IMG/VR virus record: IMGVR_UViG_3300046411_000129
Span: 1 to 35,701 of that record
Length of the DNA stretch: 35,701 nucleotides
Origin: a virus
Direction: 5' to 3' (one strand)
Below are positions 15,409 through 20,606 of this stretch, piece by piece. The position numbers were made by a program, and so were the translations under genes. The notes under the pieces are model-generated. The model was not told where the DNA came from. It worked only from the letters and a program-made list of their open reading frames with translations, and did no database searches. Positions within the stretch are counted from its first letter, which is position 1, and every line of letters begins with the position of its first letter.

Positions 15409-15691
15409 CTTTAATTACGTCCTTTTCAAATGCCCCTACAGGCAGTATCCTGTCCATCACAAGTTTCCAAGCAGCAGCTTGATTCTTGTGGTCGTGGTCT
15501 AAAGCAGCATCAAAAATAGTCTCTAGAACCTTTTTTGACTTTGGTGAGGCCAACATACGGGCCTTGTATTCGTTTATGATCGCTGCGTCACCCTTAGGTC
15601 GGCCCACTTGCCCCTTGTTTCCGGGCTTCACAGCTTCTACTTCCGACTTCCGGGGTCTGCCACGACCTCTTTTTTTAATTTCTTCGGTCAT
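15302..15691 (-). CDS. Probable terminase small subunit (AT-hook DNA-binding protein)
   Basis: I prefer ATG 15691 (MTEEIKKRGRGRPRK) because the ATG at 15715 would sit on the predicted transcription start. Two AT-hook-like cores, KRGRGRPRK and GQVGRPKGD, precede a helical region (KVLETIFDAALDHDHKNQAA, WKLVMDRILPVGAFEKD) and a beta-like tail. The middle and C-terminal segments resemble small terminases of marine podoviruses. First gene of the late operon, upstream of TerL with the lysis and IscU genes between. Predicted to recognise phage DNA for packaging. Confidence 0.7.
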   Translation of the reverse strand: MTEEIKKRGRGRPRKSEVEAVKPGNKGQVGRPKGDAAIINEYKARMLASPKSKKVLETIFDAALDHDHKNQAAAWKLVMDRILPVGAFEKDVIKDGNRSAIQINITGVGSATVDSSYPESNTIEGELVD

Positions 15692-15719
15692 AACATAAAT
15701 TGTCCGTAAATACAACCTT

Positions 15720-15748
15720 AGTATATCACGAGTCTACACGAAAGTCAA
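15720..15748 (-). promoter_or_regulatory. Main late-operon sigma70 promoter
   Basis: Minus strand: TTGACT (15748-15743), 17-nt spacer, TATACT (15725-15720), expected start near 15713. It is 5/6 and 5/6 to consensus with ideal spacing, and directly precedes the small terminase gene. Same design as the promoter at 8876-8904. Confidence 0.85.
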
Positions 15749-15779
15749 GCTATTTTATGACCTTTTGCCAGGGACTGTG

Positions 15780-16020
15780 TTACTTTAGAAAAATCAAGTA
15801 GTTACATGTGTTTATTTTTTACATAATTTTTCTAATTTTTACCTATTTTGTGCTTGAGTGGCTGCTACAGTTACAGCGGCAACAAAAGTCCCTCCCCCGG
15901 CCAAGTTATCCACAGGTTATTCACAAGTTATCCACAGCTGTTGGCATCCTGTGGATATCCTGTGGATAATTTTCAGAGCTGACAAAAGTTATCCACAGGT
16001 TTTCCACAGGTTTATCCACA
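15780..16020. other. Putative DnaA-dependent replication origin
   Basis: An AT-rich tract (about 15780-15850, e.g. TTTATTTTTTACATAATTTT) adjoins a DnaA-box cluster. Perfect TTATCCACA occurs at 15906, 15928, 15989 and 16012 (plus) and 15961-15969 (minus); TTATTCACA at 15917; one-mismatch forms at 15950-15958 (minus) and 16000-16008. That is eight boxes in 115 bp next to a likely unwinding element, the architecture of bacterial oriC. It lies between the divergent late and early units. Direct seen evidence is the motifs; origin function is inferred. Confidence 0.85.
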
Positions 16021-16023
16021 TGG

Positions 16024-16043
16024 CCCTGAGAAGCCCTGAGAAG
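16024..16043. repeat. Short direct repeat beside the DnaA boxes
   Basis: CCCTGAGAAG occurs twice in tandem (16024-16033, 16034-16043), followed by a further CCC. It borders the origin cluster; its role is unknown. Confidence 0.6.
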
Positions 16044-16102
16044 CCCGTGGTGCGGTGTTTCCAAAAGTCATAGAAGGGTATGCCTATGTAGGTGCATTGG
16101 GC

Positions 16103-16260
16103 TTGGCAAGAATCGTGCCAAAAGTTTCAGCTCAGGAAAAAAATTTAGAAATTTCAAAAGTTGGCACGGGAACTGCAAGGGCAAAAACCATGCCAAGTTT
16201 TACAGCTGAAAAAAATTAGTCAAACTTGGCACACTTATTGCAGGGCAAAGGCCGTGCCAA
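16103..16260. repeat. Three TTGGCA...TGCCAA inverted-repeat units
   Basis: Inverted pairs at 16103/16116-16121, 16161/16191-16196 and 16226/16254-16260. Units 2 and 3 align over their length (TTGGCAC..., TGCA-GGGCAAA, CC.TGCCAA), and units 1 and 2 share a following CAGCT...AAAAAAATT stretch. Unit spacing is 58 and 65 bp. They could be iterons, binding sites for a dimeric regulator, or tandem promoters. Confidence 0.8.
16227..16242 (+). promoter_or_regulatory. Candidate sigma54 (-24/-12) promoter
   Basis: TGGCACACTTATTGCA fits the sigma54 consensus TGGCACRNNNNTTGCW at every specified position. The previous repeat carries a one-mismatch version (16162-16177, CTGCA instead of TTGCA). The predicted start, about 16254, lies 130 bp before the first early gene, and no sigma70 promoter is evident for the early plus-strand unit. 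It could equally be a by-product of the TTGGCAC repeats. Confidence 0.45.
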
Positions 16261-16338
16261 AAAGCCCAAACACCGACAACAAAAAAAGGTAATATTTACA
16301 CTTCACAGCCGGGTCAAAATCGACGATACTGGTCACAA

Positions 16339-16360
16339 GTCGGGGCAATCCTGCGCCGAC
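16339..16360 (+). promoter_or_regulatory. Hairpin in the early leader
   Basis: GTCGG-G-GCA, loop ATCC, TGC-G-CCGAC forms an 8-bp stem with one G-G mismatch, ending 23 bp before the first early ATG. No U-run follows, so it is more likely an operator or RNA element than a terminator. The rest of 16261-16338 shows no gene. Confidence 0.5.
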
Positions 16361-16383
16361 ACAAAAGCCCGGAGGGCAAACCT

Positions 16384-16566
16384 ATGAAAGTGACACGTAC
16401 AAAAGTATTTGGCCGTAGCATCATCATCCGTCGACGCAAGGCCACCAAGAGAGCCCTAAACTACACTCAGGGAGAGGTATTTAACAGCGTACACGGTGGC
16501 CTCTGGTCGCTCTACTGGGAGCATGGAAAGGGCCGAAATATCGACATTTCAATCGACGACCGTTAA
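16384..16566 (+). CDS. 60-residue basic protein, first early gene
   Basis: Preceded by GGAGGG (8 bp spacing). N-terminal half is very basic (KVFGRSIIIRRRKATKRALN), the C-terminal half contains GGLWSLYWEHGKGRNIDIS. A small DNA/RNA-binding or host-takeover protein is plausible for the first early gene. It is followed by a hairpin terminator. No family recognised. Confidence 0.7.
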   Translation: MKVTRTKVFGRSIIIRRRKATKRALNYTQGEVFNSVHGGLWSLYWEHGKGRNIDISIDDR

Positions 16567-16586
16567 GCCCACCAGCGCAACACCAG

Positions 16587-16608
16587 AGCCCGCCTAGAGC
16601 GGGCTTTT
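16587..16608 (+). terminator. Hairpin terminator/attenuator after first early gene
   Basis: AGCCCGC, loop CTAGA, GCGGGCT, then TTT: a 7-bp GC-rich perfect stem with a short U-run. It separates the first early gene from the rest, so it may act as an attenuator controlling the early operon. Confidence 0.7.
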
Positions 16609-16645
16609 GGCGTACCAGAGCACCAAAAACGGAGGGCCAAGGGCC

Positions 16646-16855
16646 ATGCAATGGGATAGATTCGATATATGCGAAGCATATTATTGCTATGCTTGCGACT
16701 ACATGCGTGACAGAAACGATAGTAGCATTGAATTTGGGATATTGGGACGCCTGCATCGCATGGGATACCGTCCCGGTTTCGGTGGTGTTGAGTATCGTGA
16801 TTTAACAGACAACGCCAGAGCGATTTACCGTGAGCTGATTGCGAGGTATGACTAA
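16646..16855 (+). CDS. 69-residue hypothetical early protein
   Basis: I use ATG 16646 with GGAGGG 9 bp upstream rather than the in-frame ATG at 16607, which lies in the terminator. Contains YYCYACDYM (CxxC) and a C-terminal LTDNARAIYRELIARYD helix. The stop overlaps the next ATG (TAATG). It may cooperate with the GP88 protein that follows. Confidence 0.65.
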   Translation: MQWDRFDICEAYYCYACDYMRDRNDSSIEFGILGRLHRMGYRPGFGGVEYRDLTDNARAIYRELIARYD

Positions 16856-17502
16856 TGATTAAGCTATCGAAAGCAAGCAAAATGCCGGGGCGATCATGGT
16901 CGCTTCAAGCCTTGGATACTTGTCCGGGATCGATAGGTGCTGGTGGTGAATTAGTGCCTGCCTGTTCCGGATGTTATGCCACCACGGGTAACTATCGGTT
17001 TAAGAATGTCAGAGCACCACGGGAGCATAACCGGGCGGACTGGAAACGTGACAGCTGGTGTGATGATATGGTGGCGGAATTGGATAATGACCGGTATTTT
17101 CGCTGGTTTGATTCTGGCGACATGTACGACGTCCGTCTAGCGTATAAGATTCTCGAAGTGTGCGAGCGGACGCCGTGGGTCAAGCATTGGATACCTACAC
17201 GTATGCACAAGTTTAAAAAGTTTGAGTCTGTCATCCGATGGTTGCAGGATCTACCAAATTGCGTGGTCCGTCTGTCATCCGATAGCATTACGGGGGAAAC
17301 CGTAGAAGGCCCTCAAACGTCCACCATAGCGACACCAGAGACAGTACCTACCGATGCCCTAGTCTGTGAAGCTTATACCAGAGAGGGCAAATGCGGCCCT
17401 TGTAGGGCTTGTTGGGATAAAACCGTTAGTGTAGTATGCTACATAGGCCACGGTCGAAGCATGGTCAAAAAGCAAAATGATCTGATAGCAATAGGAGCGT
17501 GA
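16855..17502 (+). CDS. GP88-family Cys-rich protein
   Basis: 215 residues. Starts IKLSKASKMPGRSWSLQALD and has TCPGS...CSGCYATTGNYRF, then RYFRWFDSGDMYD, HWIPTRMHKF and RLSSDSITG, ending with CGPCRACWDKTVSVVCYIGH. I recognise these blocks as the 'gene product 88' family (PF17338 as I recall) of phages and plasmids, whose function is unknown. The N-terminal C...CxxC and C-terminal CxxCxxC clusters suggest zinc or Fe-S binding, and the CxxCYA element recalls the Gp37/Gp68 phage family. Translationally coupled to the preceding gene. Confidence 0.78.
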   Translation: MIKLSKASKMPGRSWSLQALDTCPGSIGAGGELVPACSGCYATTGNYRFKNVRAPREHNRADWKRDSWCDDMVAELDNDRYFRWFDSGDMYDVRLAYKILEVCERTPWVKHWIPTRMHKFKKFESVIRWLQDLPNCVVRLSSDSITGETVEGPQTSTIATPETVPTDALVCEAYTREGKCGPCRACWDKTVSVVCYIGHGRSMVKKQNDLIAIGA

Positions 17503-17506
17503 GAGC

Positions 17507-17851
17507 ATGAAAGAATACACCGTCGACTGGAATTTTAAAACTTACCCGGAAGCCACCAGAGAGTACCTAGGATTGCTCCCGGAGTTTTTCATACATGCCA
17601 CACAAGAGGGTGACACACTGTATCAGGTAGCGGAAGCAATGGATAGCATTTATCAATTCGGTGGCTTTCAGTATCCGTTTGGTGGTACTGTGGCAGAATC
17701 TGGGGAATACCAGAGCCCGGAAGACCCGGACCTTGAACCGTACGCTTCCATAACGTACCGCAACCGGTTTACCATGTACTGCTACCCGTATTCAATCACG
17801 GCGATTCGTGATGAGGAAACCGGAGAGACTAAAATAGGGAGATTTGACTAA
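17507..17851 (+). CDS. 114-residue acidic hypothetical protein
   Basis: Acidic, aromatic-rich (TYPEATREYLGLLPEFFIHA, QFGGFQYPFGGTVAESGEYQ), with ITYRNRFTMYCYPYS near the C-terminus, predicted alpha/beta. It begins 5 bp after the GP88-like gene and its stop overlaps the following ATG. No family recognised; early accessory protein. Confidence 0.65.
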   Translation: MKEYTVDWNFKTYPEATREYLGLLPEFFIHATQEGDTLYQVAEAMDSIYQFGGFQYPFGGTVAESGEYQSPEDPDLEPYASITYRNRFTMYCYPYSITAIRDEETGETKIGRFD

Positions 17852-17934
17852 TGGAAAACGACATACTATCGCTTTGGGCTTTGGGATGTGGTATAATCGT
17901 GGTGTGGCTTACGATAGCGGAGGACATCGAATAA
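17851..17934 (+). CDS. 27-residue membrane peptide
   Basis: ATG 17851 overlaps the previous stop (TAATG) and its own TAA (17932-17934) overlaps the next ATG at 17934. The core SLWALGCGIIVVWLTIA is a TM segment flanked by acidic residues. Double coupling supports translation. Role unknown. A TGGTATAAT extended -10 also occurs inside it (17889-17897), without a good -35. Confidence 0.55.
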   Translation: MENDILSLWALGCGIIVVWLTIAEDIE

Positions 17935-18146
17935 TGAGTTGCTTGAATTACCCCTGCATGATGACGGGTGAATACTTTGAAGGCGATCAGATAGCGGAAG
18001 GTGCTGAGTTTTTGATGGAGCACCCAGTGGAGCCTTCATGGGCCTTTTACAAGCTTACCAATGCCGATAGTTGGGGTACTGGTAGTTTAGCTTGCTTTGT
18101 CAACATCGACGTCGAACATGCAAAGGAGAATTGTGACAGTGGCTAG
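17934..18146 (+). CDS. 70-residue hypothetical protein
   Basis: Start at ATG 17934, in the TAATG overlap, rather than an in-frame ATG at 17844. Four cysteines (two early: SCLNYPCMM) and a PVEPSWAFYKLTNADSWGTG block. Acidic and soluble. Overlaps the next gene by 14 bp. Not recognised. Confidence 0.6.
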   Translation: MSCLNYPCMMTGEYFEGDQIAEGAEFLMEHPVEPSWAFYKLTNADSWGTGSLACFVNIDVEHAKENCDSG

Positions 18147-18381
18147 AAGATACGGACAACACCAGACAGAGATACAGGTGGATTGTGAATGGGCTACGCT
18201 TGACGTAGTGATCCACTGGACCCTCACGAATGACGATTACATGGACCTAGTTGAGATCGACAAGATCACAGTGGGGGACCGGGATTTGCGAGAGGGCTGG
18301 AACGTAGCCTACTTTGAGGATATCATACACGAGGAAGTACTAGCAGTTGAGGACTACTTACCGACAGACCACGGAGACTAG
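18133..18381 (+). CDS. 82-residue acidic hypothetical protein
   Basis: GTG start at 18133 chosen because AAAGGAG ends 5 bp upstream; in-frame ATGs at 18097 and 18118 are alternatives. Beta-rich middle (EIQVDCEWATLDVVIHWTLT) and strongly acidic C-terminus (EDIIHEEVLAVEDYLPTDHG). Such small acidic early proteins are often host inhibitors, but nothing here identifies a target. Confidence 0.6.
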   Translation: MTVARRYGQHQTEIQVDCEWATLDVVIHWTLTNDDYMDLVEIDKITVGDRDLREGWNVAYFEDIIHEEVLAVEDYLPTDHGD

Positions 18382-18384
18382 ACT

Positions 18385-18462
18385 ATGGATATAGAAGTGC
18401 TGGCAATGTTTTTATTGACAGGCTGTTTTATTGTACTGGCGTATTACATTTTTGGAGACTAA
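18385..18462 (+). CDS. 25-residue membrane peptide
   Basis: ATG 18385, TAA 18460-18462, with GGAGACT upstream. Almost wholly hydrophobic: VLAMFLLTGCFIVLAYYIF between acidic ends. One TM. It is immediately followed by another membrane protein gene. Confidence 0.5.
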   Translation: MDIEVLAMFLLTGCFIVLAYYIFGD

Positions 18463-18465
18463 TTG

Positions 18466-18624
18466 ATGATGGATTACCTTTTAGCGTTCATATACTTTGC
18501 TTTTCTTATTATGTTTGGGCTGGCGTTACTGCTTTCGGTGCTAATAACGATTATTGATCCAGTAAACGGACTACCCGACGACAAACACCGTAAGGAAATG
18601 CTCAAGAAGCGGAGGAAAAGATGA
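18466..18624 (+). CDS. 52-residue single-TM early protein
   Basis: ATG 18466, TGA 18622-18624, overlapping the next ATG by 4 bp (ATGA). Residues 3-33 are hydrophobic (LLAFIYFAFLIMFGLALLLS), followed by a basic cytoplasmic tail (DDKHRKEMLKKRRKR). A positive-inside membrane protein of unknown role; superinfection exclusion is one possibility. Confidence 0.65.
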   Translation: MMDYLLAFIYFAFLIMFGLALLLSVLITIIDPVNGLPDDKHRKEMLKKRRKR

Positions 18625-18842
18625 CACCACAAGAGTTTGAACAAGGTTACTATGAAACGTCAGAAGGTCCTGAAGGGCCTTCAGTTGACCCTATGGAACA
18701 CGCCATGATAGAACATCTGGTGGAGTTTGAGACTGAAATGTTCCGGTTGGAATGTCGTCAGCGTATAACTAGGCTAAAGCTTAATCAGCTTGAGCGTATG
18801 ATGATTGATTTACATGGGGAGGACTGGCAAGATGCGCTGTAA
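18621..18842 (+). CDS. 73-residue acidic coiled-coil protein
   Basis: Pro/Glu-rich first 25 residues (YETSEGPEGPSVDPMEHAM), then a continuous helix with heptad-like Leu spacing (LECRQRITRLKLNQLERMMI). Likely oligomeric. Overlaps both neighbours. No family recognised. Confidence 0.65.
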   Translation: MTPQEFEQGYYETSEGPEGPSVDPMEHAMIEHLVEFETEMFRLECRQRITRLKLNQLERMMIDLHGEDWQDAL

Positions 18843-19029
18843 AGCATGTAATGTGATCCTAGAGGACCATGAGTTGACCAAAAAGGACGCCAACGGTCGC
18901 TTTTTTGATCTCTGCAGTTATTGTCTGGCTTCGTCTAACGTACTGGACGACCCCAATAGTGATTCTTTAGTGGAAAATTACCATTATGAGGGATTTACTG
19001 ATGAAGAAGATTCTGATACCCTCTTCTAA
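18832..19029 (+). CDS. 65-residue four-Cys zinc-ribbon-like protein
   Basis: Start at ATG 18832 (MRCKACN), with GGGGAGG upstream, instead of the in-frame ATG at 18805. Two CxxC pairs (CKAC at residues 3-6, CSYC about 28 residues later) form a probable zinc site, followed by a very acidic tail ending DEEDSDTLF. Probably a small protein- or nucleic-acid-binding early factor. Confidence 0.68.
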   Translation: MRCKACNVILEDHELTKKDANGRFFDLCSYCLASSNVLDDPNSDSLVENYHYEGFTDEEDSDTLF

Positions 19030-19092
19030 AGTAGTACTAAAGAAGTAAACCGAAGAAGACACTACATAAGTAACCATAGGAGACTTAAGTTT

Positions 19093-19221
19093 ATGGGCAA
19101 AAAGAAACCACGGGTCAACCCCGTAGCCAAACATGCCCATAAGTTTAACAAACCTATGGTGCACAAAGACCGAACTAAATATACCCGGAAGGAAAAACAT
19201 GGACGAAAAGACGATTTATGA
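19093..19221 (+). CDS. 42-residue basic NPVAKHAHKFNK-family protein
   Basis: AGGAG lies 10 bp upstream of ATG 19093; TGA at 19219-19221. The motif NPVAKHAHKFNKPMVHKDRT followed by KYTRKEKHGRK is a recurrent small basic family in marine phages and bacteria. The YxRKxKHG ending recalls the ribosome-rescue factor ArfA, but the similarity is short. Overlaps the next gene by 23 bp. Confidence 0.65.
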   Translation: MGKKKPRVNPVAKHAHKFNKPMVHKDRTKYTRKEKHGRKDDL

Positions 19222-19450
19222 AGTAACAGGTGGAGACTACAGCATCTACTGTTTGGGCTACACACAGGCCCGTGAGGTAACAAAAGACATAATGAAGGCT
19301 GACCCTTGGGGTGGTATCCCTTTTGTCATCAAGAAGGACCTGAGGCTGTCTCTGGACGAAAACGGCGACGTCGTTATGACTAAATCAACACTGGACCGTA
19401 TCCTGAGTATGGCTAGTGACGAAGTACCAGAAGAGGAGGATAAGTTATGA
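19199..19450 (+). CDS. 83-residue hypothetical protein
   Basis: Start at ATG 19199, preceded by CGGAAGGA; an in-frame ATG at 19133 would overlap the basic gene almost completely. Alpha/beta pattern (EKTIYEVTGGDYSIYCLGYT, ADPWGGIPFVIKKDL) and an acidic end (SDEVPEEEDKL). Overlaps the next ATG. Function unknown. Confidence 0.65.
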   Translation: MDEKTIYEVTGGDYSIYCLGYTQAREVTKDIMKADPWGGIPFVIKKDLRLSLDENGDVVMTKSTLDRILSMASDEVPEEEDKL

Positions 19451-19671
19451 GAGATATATTTAAGGGAAATCAAAGGCCCTTGCCCCTAAACACACCAGAG
19501 GATTTTTGTGCTGTTTCTTCATTACCTGCGTCAATACTGGCAATGAGGCGTAACGAAAGCCCCTTGGCAGATTTACTTGACGAAATAAACGCTGCTGAAG
19601 CAATGGAAAACATTGTTACGCTAATTGACGAATTTCCTACCACTGTTACGTCAAATGAAAAAAATGCGTAG
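19447..19671 (+). CDS. 74-residue helical hypothetical protein
   Basis: ATG overlaps the previous stop (ATGA). Contains RPLPLNTPEDFCAVSSLPAS and an acidic helix PLADLLDEINAAEAMENIVT. No motif recognised. Its end overlaps the following membrane protein gene by 17 bp. Confidence 0.6.
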   Translation: MRDIFKGNQRPLPLNTPEDFCAVSSLPASILAMRRNESPLADLLDEINAAEAMENIVTLIDEFPTTVTSNEKNA

Positions 19672-19957
19672 GGTTGGCTTTTTTGTTTATGACCTGTACA
19701 ATTATTTTTTCAACGTGAGGGTAAACCCGTTACGCTTTGTGCCGGACCCTATGACACGGTTTGTGCTGATGTTTTACCTATCGGTAGCTTGGACCGCAGT
19801 TTTCACTATAGGGATTGGAGGGAGCCTGTATTTCGGCATAGGGAGCGTAGGCGCACACTTGCTGGTTATAGGTATGTTTTTCATCACTGCAGGGATTTTT
19901 GTAGACGCAGAAAAAAACGGGCATCTATGGGTGCGCAGAGGAGAAAAAAAAGATTGA
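19655..19957 (+). CDS. 100-residue two-TM membrane protein
   Basis: I take ATG 19655 (MKKMRRVGFF); an upstream in-frame ATG at 19625 is possible. Two TM segments: FVLMFYLSVAWTAVFTIGIG and GAHLLVIGMFFITAGIFVDA, then a charged tail (KNGHLWVRRGEKKD). Positioned last before the replication module. It may be an early membrane protein such as a superinfection-exclusion factor; the holin role is better filled by 2141-2515. Confidence 0.68.
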   Translation: MKKMRRVGFFVYDLYNYFFNVRVNPLRFVPDPMTRFVLMFYLSVAWTAVFTIGIGGSLYFGIGSVGAHLLVIGMFFITAGIFVDAEKNGHLWVRRGEKKD

Positions 19958-19982
19958 AAACTACGCACAAAACAAAAAAGTG

Positions 19983-19991
19983 TGGTATACT
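19983..19991 (+). promoter_or_regulatory. Extended -10 promoter for the replication genes
   Basis: TGGTATACT is an extended -10 element with no good -35 at 17 nt. It lies just after the membrane-protein stop and 241 bp before the SSB ATG, implying a long 5' leader starting near 19998. Confidence 0.55.
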
Positions 19992-19997
19992 ATTAGT

Positions 19998-20231
19998 ACA
20001 AAGAACGTGCCGGTTAGTCACTGGCTAGTGTGCTCCCGCACGACGAGAAGTGGCGTCACAGTCACAGGGACGGAGCTATCCGAAAATAGTCGTTATGGCA
20101 AGCGTTAAGGGTGTAAGTAGCTGAAAACTGAGAGCAAAAGCCGGGGTACGTTGTCGCAGTTGTGAACCGGACAGGATGTGTCAGTGCTTTCACCCGCCAT
20201 TTTTCAATTAACTAACGAGGATTATCTCATT
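19998..20231 (+). ncRNA. Possible structured 5' leader RNA before SSB
   Basis: About 230 bp without a credible ORF, while all other early gaps are under about 70 bp. Short stems are visible: CACT/AGTG (20019-20030), GTGC-TCCC-GCAC (20030-20041), GTG-GCGT-CAC near 20050, and CCGG at 20140 pairing with CCGG at 20166. It is followed by ACGAGGA and the SSB ATG. It could be a regulatory leader for SSB autocontrol, a small RNA, or a protein-binding site; no known riboswitch is recognised. Confidence 0.35.
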
Positions 20232-20606
20232 ATGTCAAGCCAAGTTATTGAAGGTGTAGTAAACTTTAGCAACATCACTCAGCACGACGTGTTCAACGGT
20301 CAGGACACAGGGCAGTACTCTCTGACCATTACACTGGACGAGGACGACGCTTCGACGTTGTCTGCTAGTGGTGTTAAAATCAAGGACTATCAAGGCAGTA
20401 AGCAACGAAAGTTCAAGTCGAAGTTTAACATCCGAACTATGGACGCAGAGGGCAACCCTTATCCGGGCGAGGTCCCTTACAATTCAAAGGTACGCCTGAA
20501 GTTTAAGCTGGGTGACGCACATCCAGTGCACGGTGTAGCAACGTACCTTGAAGCCATCAAGGTGCTGGAGGAAGCTGAAGTAGCGGCATTTGACGACGAC
20601 TTTTAA
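20232..20606 (+). CDS. T7 gp2.5-like single-stranded DNA-binding protein
   Basis: Start at ATG 20232 (MSSQVIEGVVNFSNITQHDV); 124 residues. OB-fold pattern: YSLTITLDEDDASTLSASGV, KFKSKFNIRTMDAEG, VPYNSKVRLKFKLGD, GVATYLEAIKVLEE. It ends in an acidic tail with terminal Phe (AAFDDDF), as in T7 gp2.5, where this tail docks to polymerase and helicase. First gene of the replication module; its stop overlaps the primase-helicase start. Confidence 0.8.
   Translation: MSSQVIEGVVNFSNITQHDVFNGQDTGQYSLTITLDEDDASTLSASGVKIKDYQGSKQRKFKSKFNIRTMDAEGNPYPGEVPYNSKVRLKFKLGDAHPVHGVATYLEAIKVLEEAEVAAFDDDF

Noticed and set aside
16481-16880. Minus-strand ORFs (91 and 105 residues) opposite the first early genes
   Set aside because: They cross the terminator hairpin and overlap well-supported plus-strand genes with good ribosome sites.
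19674-19702. TTGGCT-N17-TACAAT as a plus-strand promoter
   Set aside because: Only 4/6 and 5/6 matches inside a membrane-protein gene; the extended -10 at 19983 is a better candidate.
19998-20231. tRNA or tmRNA gene
   Set aside because: No acceptor stem, T-loop GTTCRA or CCA-proximal arrangement could be traced.
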